Shown: positions 1 through 10,500, counted from the stretch's first letter. The stretch is DNA of 64,000 nt from Phycisphaerae bacterium (GCA_012729395.1 JAAYDF010000155.1:1-64000); one strand, 5' to 3'. The notes: a model not told the origin generated them from the sequence alone. Program-made: numbers and translations.

Positions 1-57
1 CCGCCAGCAGCGAATGCGTGAAACTTGCCGCCCCCTCGACTCTCTCCTCTGAAATTT

Positions 58-89
58 GACCATGGCGTGTTACAGACGACGCCATGGTC
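58..89. repeat. Perfect 11-bp inverted repeat (GACCATGGCGT / ACGCCATGGTC), 10-nt loop
   Basis: Direct reading: 58-68 is the exact reverse complement of 79-89. Confidence 0.85.
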
Positions 90-113
90 CCATCGGCGGC
101 GGGGCCGCCGCTC

Positions 114-179
114 CCCGCTTCGGGGCGACGTTCGCTCATGCTCGCCGCGGCATGAAGGCCGCATTGTGAGGGACGCATC
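114..179 (+). mobile_element. Orphan IS 3'-end fragment (copy of 2676-2741)
   Basis: 66 nt matching the 3' end of the transposase remnant at 2676-2741 with about 2 mismatches; no transposase ORF attached. Confidence 0.8.
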
Positions 180-371
180 TAAGTTGCATTAACTGTGATT
201 ATAGTGCGCCTGCGGCGACAGAGACATGACATAACACTCTGCCATAAAAGGTGTTATGGAAGTAGTCGGCTAACGCAGCGTTGAGCGAGGATCGGGGTTC
301 CGCCAAGCGAGCAATCGGCTTCGCCGCCGGGGGGGGGCGGAAGAAGCCTTCAAATCGTCTCATAATGAGGG

Positions 372-399
372 TTGACAAGCCAGATCAACGAGCTAAACT
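372..399 (+). promoter_or_regulatory. Putative sigma70-type promoter TTGACA-N16-TAAACT upstream of the PEP-CTERM gene
   Basis: TTGACA at 372-377, TAAACT at 394-399, 16-nt spacer. Confidence 0.45.
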
Positions 400-464
400 A
401 GGTAGTTGTTTGGCGGACCAGATAAAGGACGACCCGGCGGTGCCGGGGGCTCGTTAGCAAGTGA

Positions 465-515
465 GCCGACGCGATGGAGCGCCTCCCCGTGACTCCTGCG
501 TCGGCTTTTTGTTTT
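465..515 (+). terminator. Terminator-like hairpin inside the PEP-CTERM gene leader (possible attenuator)
   Basis: GCCGACGC (465-472) pairs with GCGTCGGC (498-505), followed by TTTTTGTTTT (506-515); lies between promoter candidate and start codon. Confidence 0.6.
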
Positions 516-568
516 CGATGACGGAGGAGTACGGCGGTTTTCCCGCGTTGGCAGGAGGAGGAAAAGCA

Positions 569-1774
569 ATGAGAGTAATAGGACTTGTAGTATTGGTGCT
601 GGTGGCTGCAAGTACGGCATCTGCATCTACAGTCACGGTTCCGTTGTCCGACTTCGTGATCTTTTCAGGCGGCGGTCTGTCCGCCTCTGGCGGTAACGAG
701 ACCTCAATTGGCGGACACGTCCTCGTCAACGGCAATATCGGCAGCAACCAGGACCTCTTCCAGCAAGGCAATCCGCTGACGGGTTATCCCGCACAGCTCA
801 ACGGCTCGGCCTACGCCGGCGGCGCCTTGACCTTTGGCCAGGATCTCACTGTCGGCAGCTCGTCGGGGCCGCTGCGCGAGGTTGTGGCTAATGGTGCGGC
901 TAGTATCGGGGGGGGGGCAAACATCTACGGCAATCTGTACGGGAATTCCGTCACCTTGGGGCAACTAACGGGCATACGGAAGGCCGGCGGGGTCGGTGGC
1001 AACGTGCAGTACACGACTAGCTACACCCCTTCCACCGCGATTGTCGAGGGGGCGGTGTCGAGTCCCTCAACCAAGACCTTCAACCTCATCACCATGCCGG
1101 CGGCGACGGTCTTCACGGCCGGCGGCGCGAACCAGACCGTCCCTGCTGGCCAAGGCAATTCGCTGACGCTCGCGCCCGGCACGTACGGCGCACTGGAGAC
1201 CTCCTCTCAGAACCAAGCGGTGATCCTGTCGTCGGGCAACTACTACTTTGACTCGATCACCACTCGGGGAGGCTTCGATCTGCAGATTGACCTGACGTCC
1301 GGCAACCTCGTCAACATGTATGTCGTCGGCGACGCGGCCTTTGCTGGGCAACAGACGCTCTTGGTCAAAGGCGCTGGAACGGGCGGCGCCTTCGTGCCCA
1401 TCAACCAGGCGCCGCAGTTGGCCAGCCTTATCTACCTTGAAACGTGCGCACGTTTCACCATGACAGGCGGTGTTGATGCGACACATAATATCTGGGGCGG
1501 CACCGTCTATGCCTCTTTACTCGAAACGACGTCAGCCGAAATAAGCATCGGCCAGTACACCGACTGGTACGGCGCGGCCTACGCCTTCGATTCGTTTGAC
1601 ACCGCCGACCACGGGAGCTGGAACTACGTGCCGCTTGTCCCCGAACCCGCCACGCTGTCGCTGCTGGCTCTGGGCGGGCTGACGTTGATCGGCAGGCGCC
1701 GCAGGCTATCCCTCCGGATTGTGAGATCGTCAGGGCTTCTAAGACGCGCCCCGCAGAATGCCCTGCCACGCTAA
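569..1774 (+). CDS. PEP-CTERM sorting-domain secreted protein
   Basis: Signal peptide MRVIGLVVLVLVAASTASAS; C-terminal VPEPATLSLLALGGLTLIGRRRR; SD GGAGGAGG before ATG at 569 (ORF track starts at 461). Confidence 0.85.
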   Translation: MRVIGLVVLVLVAASTASASTVTVPLSDFVIFSGGGLSASGGNETSIGGHVLVNGNIGSNQDLFQQGNPLTGYPAQLNGSAYAGGALTFGQDLTVGSSSGPLREVVANGAASIGGGANIYGNLYGNSVTLGQLTGIRKAGGVGGNVQYTTSYTPSTAIVEGAVSSPSTKTFNLITMPAATVFTAGGANQTVPAGQGNSLTLAPGTYGALETSSQNQAVILSSGNYYFDSITTRGGFDLQIDLTSGNLVNMYVVGDAAFAGQQTLLVKGAGTGGAFVPINQAPQLASLIYLETCARFTMTGGVDATHNIWGGTVYASLLETTSAEISIGQYTDWYGAAYAFDSFDTADHGSWNYVPLVPEPATLSLLALGGLTLIGRRRRLSLRIVRSSGLLRRAPQNALPR

Positions 1775-1931
1775 GTCGGCCAACAGTCACGCGCAACGCC
1801 TTAAGTAGTAAAGAGTTATACCATTGTTCCCTTGCCTTCCCGTAGGTTCTTTGGTAGAGCTATTATTGTTGTAATACCATGCTGACAAGGAGGCTAGAAA
1901 GAATATACGGTACGCGGTCGATCCCCGACAA

Positions 1932-2717
1932 ATGACCTTGTTCGAGCCCGCCGCGGCGATGTTTTCGCCCATCACCATCAAGTACCTGTCATCGGACTGG
2001 CCGGGCGTGTTTTGGTACCAGATGCTGCACCTGATGCCGGCGGGGGCCTTGGGCAAGCACTTCGATGCCAAGCAGGGTTGCCCGACCAGAGAACTGCACG
2101 GCATGGCGGGAGCGATCTTCCTGAAGGAGTACTTCGACCTGACGATCGATGACTTCGTGGTGGATGAGGATACCCAGACGGTCGAATGCTGCCCCAACGG
2201 GCACGAGCCGGTTTCCTCCGTCCATGATCCGGACAAGGGGCGGACGCGAACGGTCATGGATGCCGCGCATTGCTCAGTGTGTCCCTGTCGGAACTAATGT
2301 CCGGTCAAGCAGGTCCGGGGTGAATACGTGATCGAGCACACCCCCGCCGAGCACCGGCTGGCCTCACGTCGGGCCGAGCAGGCCACGAACGCCTTCCGCG
2401 AGCACTACGCCATTCGCGGCGGCGGCGAATCGGTGAACGCCGGCCTCAAACGGAAAACGGGCATGGGCCGCCTTCGTGTCCGCGGCTCACCGCGCGTTCG
2501 AATGGCGGTCTTGCTTCGGTGTGCGGGGTGGAACCTGTTCCGCGCGCTGGTGGCGATGAAACGACGCGGGATGGCAGGTTTCGGGGCATTTTTCGGCGAT
2601 TGGACGCTCATTCGGGCGCTCGCACGCCGGCTGAGGCGCCGCATCAAAGCTTTCGGCGCCTTCCGACCGCATCAGCCCGCTTCTGGGCGACGTTCGCTCA
2701 TGCTCGCCGCGGCATGA
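1932..2717 (+). pseudogene. Degenerate IS1182-like DDE transposase, internally deleted and split by an in-frame TAA
   Basis: ORFs 1932-2297 and 2328-2717 are in the same frame, separated by TAA at 2295-2297. Conserved blocks: MLHLMPAGALGKHFD, CxxCPCRN*CPV, FREHYAIRGGGESVNAGLKRKTGMGRLRVRG. Confidence 0.75.
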
Positions 2718-2741
2718 AGGCCGCATTGCGAGGGACGCATC
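2676..2741 (+). repeat. IS 3'-end repeat shared with 114-179
   Basis: Direct repeat, about 64/66 identical. Confidence 0.8.
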
Positions 2742-2847
2742 ATTGAAGGGGGCTCAGCCTGCCGCTAACCGCACCAGCGCTTGCCGGATATGCCCCTCCA
2801 GCCCCGCCACCCCCGCCAGGAACGGTTCTACTGGTGTCCAGTCGCCC

Positions 2848-3006
2848 CGAGTCGGCCGATGGCCGACTGGAGCAGGTGAGCGGAAGAACAGGAGAGCAGG
2901 CGAAGGATGAAAGCCTGCCGCCTGTCAAGAGTACACCGGCGGTTCCGCTCACCTGCGGTCTCCTGTTCAACTGATCAACTGATCGCGTCGGCCATCGGCC
3001 GACTCG
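2848..3006. repeat. Complex intergenic inverted repeat, three complementary arm pairs
   Basis: 2848-2867 / 2987-3006 (20 nt exact), 2872-2885 / 2943-2956 (14 nt exact), 2886-2895 / 2959-2968 (10 nt exact). Confidence 0.85.
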
Positions 3007-3123
3007 ACATGCATCGAGAAGAAGCCTCTCGCCGCGAAAGGGGGAGGCTTTGTTCTTGCGCGGGCGAGGGCTACAATCGCCGTCACAAATACTCGGCTCA
3101 AACGCGCCGGGGAGGCGACTGGA

Positions 3124-3885
3124 TTGGCACACCGCTTAACCATATGGAACAGAAAAACCCTCTCGATCGTGATTGCGGCAATCGGCTTGGGTGCCATCGT
3201 GCTTCTCGTGACACCGCTTGGCCGCTATGCCGGGTGGGCTTGGCGACGGTTGGCTGGCGGTGCGACGGTTGCGCAACGGCTGGAGCAGTACGGGCCGGCG
3301 GCACGCGAACGGCTGAAGCCTTTCTTCAGGGCGGCGGGCATCGAGTATCCGCCGGCCAAACTGGTCTTGATCGGGATCAAGCATAGCAGGCAGCTTGAGC
3401 TTTGGGGCGGCAATCCCGACAGCACATTCCGGCACGTGCGGACTTATCCTGTTTTGGCGGCAAGCGGCCGCCTTGGTCCCAAGCTGCGGGAAGGCGACCG
3501 ACAGGTTCCCGAGGGGCTCTACCGGATCGAATCGCTCCATCCCAGCAGCATGTTTCATCTTGCCCTTCGCGTGAACTATCCCAACGAGGATGATCGCATA
3601 CGCGCGAGGGCAGATGGCCGATCGAATCTCGGCGGGGACATCATGATTCACGGCAATGACGTATCGGTTGGATGTCTGGCCATGGGAGATCAGGCTGCGG
3701 AGGATCTTTTCGTATTGGTTGCAGACGTCGGGTTGGCCAACACCGAGTTGATTCTCGCGCCCGTCGATTTCAGGACATGGTTGGGGGATGTGCCCGCGGA
3801 CGCACCTGCTTGGACCGCGCAACTGTATTCGGAGATCCGCGAGCGCATGAGCCATTTTCGTGATGACGTGGAGGGCACCCGCTGA
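3124..3885 (+). CDS. L,D-transpeptidase (YkuD-like) family protein
   Basis: N-terminal TM; LVLIGIKHSRQLELWG, GDRQVPEGLYRIE, GGDIMIHGNDVSVGCLAMGD match the HGxxxSxGCxx catalytic motif. Confidence 0.85.
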   Translation: MAHRLTIWNRKTLSIVIAAIGLGAIVLLVTPLGRYAGWAWRRLAGGATVAQRLEQYGPAARERLKPFFRAAGIEYPPAKLVLIGIKHSRQLELWGGNPDSTFRHVRTYPVLAASGRLGPKLREGDRQVPEGLYRIESLHPSSMFHLALRVNYPNEDDRIRARADGRSNLGGDIMIHGNDVSVGCLAMGDQAAEDLFVLVADVGLANTELILAPVDFRTWLGDVPADAPAWTAQLYSEIRERMSHFRDDVEGTR

Positions 3886-3955
3886 CTTGCGTCAGCGGCT
3901 CGACAACGGACAGCGGCTCGACAACGCACAGTGAGCCGACGACGCGAGTCGTCGG
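3879..3955 (+). terminator. Tandem 8-bp hairpins after the L,D-transpeptidase gene
   Basis: CCGCTGAC-TTGC-GTCAGCGG (3879-3898, overlaps the stop codon) and CCGACGAC-GCGA-GTCGTCGG (3936-3955). Confidence 0.45.
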
Positions 3956-4005
3956 GTTCAGTCCTCAACGACGACCAGGACTACCGCAAACCGATGCGGA
4001 CACGC

Positions 4006-4011
4006 TATAAT
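4006..4011 (+). promoter_or_regulatory. Consensus -10 TATAAT only 8 nt before the DUF1080 gene start
   Basis: GCTATAATGGTCCCCCATG; spacing suggests a leaderless or near-leaderless mRNA. Confidence 0.4.
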
Positions 4012-4019
4012 GGTCCCCC

Positions 4020-5336
4020 ATGAGAACAACAACAACAATCATCATCGGACTTCTTGTCGCGTTCGCTGGTTCCTTCTGCGCCACGGCTTGGGCGGACGAG
4101 CACAATGTGCCGCCGCCGGGCTTCACCGCGTTGTTTAATGGCAAGGATCTCGACGGCTGGCGCGGGCTGGGCCACGTCAACCCCTACGAAATCGCCAAGT
4201 GGAGCAGCGAGGAGCGAACGGCCAAGCAGGAAGCGGCCGACACCGACATGCGCGCCCACTGGCGGGCCGAGGGCGGCGAGATCATCAACGACGGCAGCGG
4301 CGTCTACCTCACCACGGCGAAGGACTACCGCGACTTCGAGCTGCTGCTGGAATGGCGGATGATGAGCCCCAACACCGACAGCGGCATTTACCTTCGCGGC
4401 TGCCCGCAGGTGCAAATCTGGGACCCGGCCAATCCCCGCGACCAGCAAAACGGCTGCGACAAGGGCTCCGGGGCCCTGTGGAACAATCAGAACGAAGCCG
4501 AGGGCAAATGGCCGCTGGTCAAGGCGGACAAGCCCATCGGGCAGTGGAACAGCTTCCGCATCCTCATGCTCGGCGAGCGGGTCACGGTCACGTTCAACGG
4601 GCAGACAATCGTCAAAGACGCGGTCATGGAGAACTTCTGGGACCGTGCCCGGCCCATGCTGCCGGCCGGCCCGATCCAGTTGCAGACCCACGGCGGCGAG
4701 ATGCGCTTCCGCAATGTCTTCATCCGCGAGATCGGGGCGGACGACGCCAACCGCATGCTCCAGAGCCGCAGCCAGGAGGGCTTCAAGACACTGTTCAACG
4801 GCAAGGATCTCGAAGGATGGATCGGGGCCACCGACAGCTATGAGGCTGTCGACGGCGTGCTACGCTTCAAGCAGGGCGGCGGGACGCTGTTCACCGCGGA
4901 TCCCTACAGCGACTTCGCTTTCCGCTTCGAGTTCCGCCTGCCCCCGGGGGGCAACAACGGGTTGGCCATTCGCTCGCCCCTCAAGGGAAACCCCGCCTTC
5001 GCGGGCATGGAGCTCCAGATCCTCGACGACGGGCATCCCAAATACAAGAACCTCAAGGACTGGCAGGTCCACGGGTCGGTCTACGGCGTGGCCGGGGCTC
5101 ACCGCGGCTACCTGAGGCCGACAGGAGAATGGAATTACCAGGAGGTCATCGCCAAAGGCCCGCGCATTCAGGTCGCGGTCAACGGCACGAAAATCCTCGA
5201 CGTTGACCTCAGCAAGATCGAGAAGGCCCCCGACGGAAGCGACCATCCGGGTCGTCACCACACCGAGGGCCACATCGGCTTCATGGGCCACGGCGACCCC
5301 GTGGAGTTCCGCAACATCCGCATCAAAGGCCTGTAG
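4020..5336 (+). CDS. Secreted protein with two tandem DUF1080 (3-keto-disaccharide hydrolase-type) domains
   Basis: Signal peptide; repeated FTALFNGKDLDGWRG and FKTLFNGKDLEGWIG domain starts; FRNVFIREI / FRNIRIKGL domain ends. Confidence 0.9.
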   Translation: MRTTTTIIIGLLVAFAGSFCATAWADEHNVPPPGFTALFNGKDLDGWRGLGHVNPYEIAKWSSEERTAKQEAADTDMRAHWRAEGGEIINDGSGVYLTTAKDYRDFELLLEWRMMSPNTDSGIYLRGCPQVQIWDPANPRDQQNGCDKGSGALWNNQNEAEGKWPLVKADKPIGQWNSFRILMLGERVTVTFNGQTIVKDAVMENFWDRARPMLPAGPIQLQTHGGEMRFRNVFIREIGADDANRMLQSRSQEGFKTLFNGKDLEGWIGATDSYEAVDGVLRFKQGGGTLFTADPYSDFAFRFEFRLPPGGNNGLAIRSPLKGNPAFAGMELQILDDGHPKYKNLKDWQVHGSVYGVAGAHRGYLRPTGEWNYQEVIAKGPRIQVAVNGTKILDVDLSKIEKAPDGSDHPGRHHTEGHIGFMGHGDPVEFRNIRIKGL

Positions 5337-5479
5337 AGAGCCAACCCCACTACAAGAGAAGGCCCATCCAGCACTGTCATACTACCCAAAGGCCTCACGG
5401 ACACAGACCGGAGGCCCGTTCGAGGCACAAACGTGGGCATCGTCGAATCGGCCTGTCGGAAATGGTAAGATGCGGCCGT

Positions 5480-6622
5480 ATGCTGACTTTCGAGATCATT
5501 GAGAGTGAACCGGCGGGCCACGCCCGGCACGGACGGTTGGTCACGCCACACGGCGAGATTCGCACGCCCGCCTTCATGCCCATCGGCACGCGGGCCACGG
5601 TCAAGGGCGTCTGGCCCGATCAGGTCCGCGACAGCGGGGCCGACATCCTGCTCGCCAACACCTATCACCTTGGCCAGCGACCGGGGGCCGAGCTGGTAGC
5701 CGAGCTGGGCGGCCTGCACCGGTTCATGGGCTGGGACCGCCCCATCCTCACCGACAGCGGCGGATACCAGGTCTTCTCCCTGGCGGAGCTGAACCGCATC
5801 ACCGACGAAGGCGTCACCTTCCGCTCGCACCTCGACGGGCAGTACATCCACCTGGACCCGCGATCGTCCATGCGGATCCAGAACCAGCTCGGGGCGGACA
5901 TCATCATGGCCTTCGACCAGTGCCCGCCAGGCCAGTCGGATCGCGCGGTGGCCGGACAAGCCGTCGAGCGAACCGTCCGCTGGGCCGAGCAGTGCCGCCG
6001 GCACCACCAGCGGTCGGATCAGGCCCTGTTCGGAATCGTCCAGGGCGGGGTGTACCACGACCTGCGGCGAACGTGTGCCGAGCGGCTGATCGAGCTGGAC
6101 TTCCCCGGCTACGCGGTGGGTGGCCTGTCGGTGGGTGAGCCCTATGCCCAGATGGTGGCTGTGCTCCGCGAGCTGGTGCCCTCGCTGCCCGCCAACCGGC
6201 CGCGGTACCTCATGGGCGTAGGGAAGCCGTGCGACATCCTCGCCGCCGTCCGGGCCGGCATCGACATGTTCGACTGCGTGCTGCCCACCCGCAACGGCCG
6301 CAACGCCTGCGCGTTCACCGCAACGGGCACCATGAAGCTCCGCAATGAGCGCTATCGCCGACAGGACGAGCCCCTCGAAGGAGGGTGCCCCTGCCCGGCT
6401 TGCCAGAAGTTCAGTAGGGCTTACATTCGACACCTGTTCCTGGCCCACGAGATGCTGGGCCCGATGCTCGTGTCGGTGCACAACTTGTGGTTCTTCCAGC
6501 GGTTTATGCAGCGGCTGCGGGACTTGATTCCGCAAGGAGATTGGGCGACGATGCTGGCCGAGTTCCCGGTAGCCCAGGAACCTTTGGCGAACGAGTCCCT
6601 GACTGGGGAAGCGACCGAATGA
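5480..6622 (+). CDS. tgt: Queuine tRNA-ribosyltransferase
   Basis: GEIRTPAFMPIGTRATVKGV, DILLANTYHL, LTDSGGYQVFSL, ADIIMAFDQC, GVGKPCDILAAVRAGIDMFDCVLPTRNGRN. Confidence 0.98.
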   Translation: MLTFEIIESEPAGHARHGRLVTPHGEIRTPAFMPIGTRATVKGVWPDQVRDSGADILLANTYHLGQRPGAELVAELGGLHRFMGWDRPILTDSGGYQVFSLAELNRITDEGVTFRSHLDGQYIHLDPRSSMRIQNQLGADIIMAFDQCPPGQSDRAVAGQAVERTVRWAEQCRRHHQRSDQALFGIVQGGVYHDLRRTCAERLIELDFPGYAVGGLSVGEPYAQMVAVLRELVPSLPANRPRYLMGVGKPCDILAAVRAGIDMFDCVLPTRNGRNACAFTATGTMKLRNERYRRQDEPLEGGCPCPACQKFSRAYIRHLFLAHEMLGPMLVSVHNLWFFQRFMQRLRDLIPQGDWATMLAEFPVAQEPLANESLTGEATE

Positions 6623-6951
6623 TTGAGATGCCCTTGATGCTTGTGCTTGCGGAGAACGGCGGCGGCGGATCGAGCCTGATGTACGCCATGCTGCTGGCCA
6701 TCGTGGTCTTCTACGTCATCCTGATCAGCGGAAACCGCAAAGACAAGCGTAAGCGGCAGGAAATGCTCGCGGCGATCGGCAAGAATGATCGGGTCATGAC
6801 CATCGGGGGTATCATTGGGTCGGTGGTATCGGTAAGCGACAGCGAGGTGACCTTGAAGGTTGACGAGTCAGCCAACGTGAAGATCACGGTGGTGCGCAGC
6901 GCGATCCAGAAGATCCTCGTGGACGACGAGAAGCCGGGCGAGATCCGGTAG
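6619..6951 (+). CDS. yajC: Preprotein translocase subunit YajC
   Basis: Single TM then ISGNRKDKRKRQEMLAAIGKNDRVMTIGGIIGSVVSV; overlaps the tgt stop; ORF track start 6487 is upstream of the likely ATG. Confidence 0.93.
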   Translation: MIEMPLMLVLAENGGGGSSLMYAMLLAIVVFYVILISGNRKDKRKRQEMLAAIGKNDRVMTIGGIIGSVVSVSDSEVTLKVDESANVKITVVRSAIQKILVDDEKPGEIR

Positions 6952-6995
6952 GTCGCCCTCTTGGGAACGCGCACTCGGGCCGTCAGCCGGTCCGG

Positions 6996-7253
6996 TCAGC
7001 CCTGTCGCCCGGCCTCAAAGGCACGGGCCGGGGGCACGAAGGGCAAGAAGAGATCCCCCTTCGCTCCCTGGACCAGACCATCGTATGCATGGTGCTGGCC
7101 CTCAGTGGTCTTCGGCCCCCCGCAAGCCCAGATCGCCAACTGAAGTTGGACCCAGGGCAGGTAGCTGGAGATCCAAGCGGTGTGGGGACCGCGATCTTGT
7201 GTTCCGAGACAGGACAGCCACAGCGCGGCAGCGCTGGTTTTTTGCGATTTCAT
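6996..7253 (-). CDS. Small hypothetical protein (85 aa)
   Basis: Strong SD on the minus strand (GGAGGAGGTGAGCGATGAAATCG); no recognised domain. Confidence 0.4.
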   Translation of the reverse strand: MKSQKTSAAALWLSCLGTQDRGPHTAWISSYLPWVQLQLAIWACGGPKTTEGQHHAYDGLVQGAKGDLFLPFVPPARAFEAGRQG

Positions 7254-7518
7254 CGCTCACCTCCTCCATGAGGTCGAGCCCCTTGCCAAAGCTTGTTCAT
7301 CGACCCATTGCCGCCTCGTGGTTGAATGCCTTTGGCCGGGCTAGATACCCGAATCCCTCAAGCGATCCTGAGCCGCGGGCAAGATTGACAGGAACCTTGG
7401 TGGCCACGATGATAGGTTGGAGACCTTCTACGGTCGGTGCGAGCGGCGTATTCCTGCGGCGAGGACTGGCCAGGAGCGATACTCCCTGCGGACATAATTG
7501 GTAATGGAGCATGAGGTT

Positions 7519-10500
7519 ATGAGCAGCATTCGTCGGTCGCACCGGGGATGGGCATTGTGGGCCGGCCTCCTGGCCTTGCCGTTGGTACTGGGCCAAGGCT
7601 GTCCGGTTCCAGGCACCACGCCGACCGGGGGGCTTGGGGTCGTTGTGCACAGCCCGTCGGTACCTCAGACTATCACTCTAGGGAATCTGGTGACGGTCAC
7701 CTATGACGCGACCGGCCCGTCGGGCGAAGCGATCATGGTGAGCGCGTTCTACGACCGCGATGGTATCCCCGGCACTGGGGACGAGGTGGTGTACGCCACC
7801 GCTCTGGCCAGCGGCACGAACAAGTTCGTGCAGATGGCGACGGCGAGTCTGTCGGCCGGTACGGTGTATTTGGGCATCACCGCGACGAGCGGATCGGGGA
7901 TAGCGGTCGGGTACGCCCCGGCCCCTGTGGTCCTGGAGCCGCCGCCCTCGATCAGTTGGATCTCTCCTCTGACCGCGGCAAGCGTCGGGTCGGACACGAA
8001 TGTGAGCGTGGCGTTCCAGGCCAATGTCTCGGACTTCGACTACGAGGTGTATTACCAGCGAGCGGGGGGAAGCCAAGTCGCATTCGCGGCGGGGAGCAAA
8101 GCCAACTCGAGTACGCTCCAGGCGACGTTCCAGACCAGCGGTCTGGCGACGGGCACGTACACGATTGGTGCGACGATCACCACCCCGACCGGGGTTGCGA
8201 CCAGTTCCAGCGCACCGGGAACGATTGCCGTGGCGGCCGGGGCTTACCTTCGCGTGCTGGCCCCCGCGGCCAGCGTGCAGTTCGAGCCCGGTCAGTTTGT
8301 GCAGATCACCGTGGCGGCCAACGATCCCACGGTCTCTGCCGCCCAAGTGCGGGTCTTCTACGACTTGGACGAGGTATTCGGGAACGGGAACGAGGTCACC
8401 ATCGCCACTTTTGCACCATCTGATGGGGGCACGAGCTGGGATACGACCGAGCTGGCGGACGGCGAGTACTACGTCGGTGCCGAGTTGCTCAACGACATGA
8501 CCACCCCGCTGGTCGCTTACGGGCCCGGGCCGGTGTTCATCCGTAGCGCAGGCAGCGGGAGCAGTGGAGGCAACGGCGGCAACGGCGGAAGCGGCGGAGC
8601 AAGTGTTCTCCGGGTGACCACGCCGTTGACGGCGACTTCGGTGATTGCGGGCCAGACAGTTCGGGTCAACTGGACGACCAACCTGCGGACCGGCGAAGGC
8701 ACGGTCCGGGTCTTCCGGGTCTTCCGGGCGGGCGATGAGACGGAACCCGATCCCGACGCGGAAGGAATCACGCTGGTAGAGGGCCTGGACGCCTACCGCA
8801 AGTACCACGATTTCGACACGACGGGCCTGCGAGGCACGTTCTTCATGGGCGTCACGGTCACTCCGGCGGAAGGCGACATGGTCACGAGTTACGCCCCCGG
8901 CACGGTGAGCATCGTTCCCAAGACGTTCTGGGTGGGCAATTTGTCGACCAAGGTCGGCTCCGACAACCGGGTCATCGCTCAGAGCGGACCGTTCCAGGGA
9001 GCGGTTTTCCAGGGGGCGAATTTCCGGGACTACCTCGGCAGTGCGATGATCACGGCGGACGACCACGACGGCGACGGTCGCAACGAGATCTTGCTGACGG
9101 CCCAGTATGGCAAGCCGTTCCTGTTCCGCCTGGAGGGCCGCGGGGCGGGCGAGGCTTATCTGATCTACGGTTCACCCAACCGGTACTCCGGCGACTACAA
9201 CGTCAACCGCATCGGCCAGACGACCCTGCCCGGCGTGATCTTCAGCGGCATCATCCCGAACCCCTACCCCGGTGATTACCTGACCGATCCCGACTTGGCC
9301 CGTGCCGGCCGATCCATCCCCTATACCGTGGACGGCTATCCTTGCCCGGCTTATGAAACCGAAGGCATGCGTCTGGTCACCATCATCCCCGACCAGGATG
9401 GCGACGGTATCAGCGAGCTGGTCTTCAGCTTCCCGTTCTGTAACTCGTTCAGTCTGTGGAACCAAGTAACCACCGGTTTGCATCCTTCCCGACTCGTGGG
9501 CCTTGGACGGCTGGAGAACAACGGCCATTTCCTGCGGGGCGGGGTGGTGATTGTATCGAGTCGAAACCCACTGCTGGCGAGCCGTACGGCCCAAAGTCGC
9601 CACTTCGACCGGGTTCTCCAGCTTCAGGAAGTCGGACAGGTGTTCAATCAGATGGCCTTGCGGGTCGGTGATAACTTGCCCACTCGCGTGGCGGTCTGCG
9701 GTGAGGAAAATGACAACTCGGCGGTCTTCCCGTGCGAGGGTTTCTGGCAGAACACCCTTGCGATGATCGACCCGCCTCGGCTGGCGGACGCCATGCCCGC
9801 GTTGGGCCATATGATTCCCAGCGGGACAAATCACCCAGAATATGGCTACTACTGCGGCGAGCAGATCTTCATGACCCAGATTGACCCTCCCGCACCGCCC
9901 ACGACGGAATTGAATGTCGGCGGGCGATGGTTTGTTAACGCGGACTGCGAGCCAAACGTAAACGGCGGAGCGCCCTTCGGCCAGGAACCTGACTTTGGCC
10001 AAATGCGGGTGCTGGGTACGGGCTTCTACGGTCCAGGAACGCGCTGCTCCAACCGCGAGATGGCCCAGGCTCTGCCACCCTACGGATGTCGCATCCTCGG
10101 ACAAACCACGTCACAGTGTTCGACGCCAACCGATTGCACATCGGTAGCCAATCGGTTCGGCGCCAGCGTTTCGGTCTCGGGCGATTTTCTGCTTGTCTCC
10201 GCCCCGCTGCGCACGGTTCGGCGGACTGATGTACCCACTCTGCCCACACTCACTCGTTTTGAGTCCGGCTCGATTTATATGCTTCAACTCAAACGGCCGG
10301 GGGCTCCAGCAAACCAATTCCCCTATCGATTACCCACGGGGGTGGAAGCAGAACTGGGAGGCGAGAACCTCAACATCCCCGCGCCGCACAACTACATTAT
10401 CGAGGATGTTGGTTACTCCCGCTGCTATGGAGCGGAAGATTTCCGAATTGTCATCGGCCCGGGCGACGTGGAGTACGAGATGTCCCGGCCGTTCCACATT

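Noticed and set aside
361-515. c-di-GMP-I (GEMM) riboswitch in the PEP-CTERM leader
   Set aside because: Only a loose resemblance; the conserved GCAAA and GACGCAAAGCC elements are absent, so I report an unassigned leader instead.
6952-7500. secD/secF expected after yajC
   Set aside because: No SecD/F motifs here; the next plus-strand gene is the FG-GAP protein.
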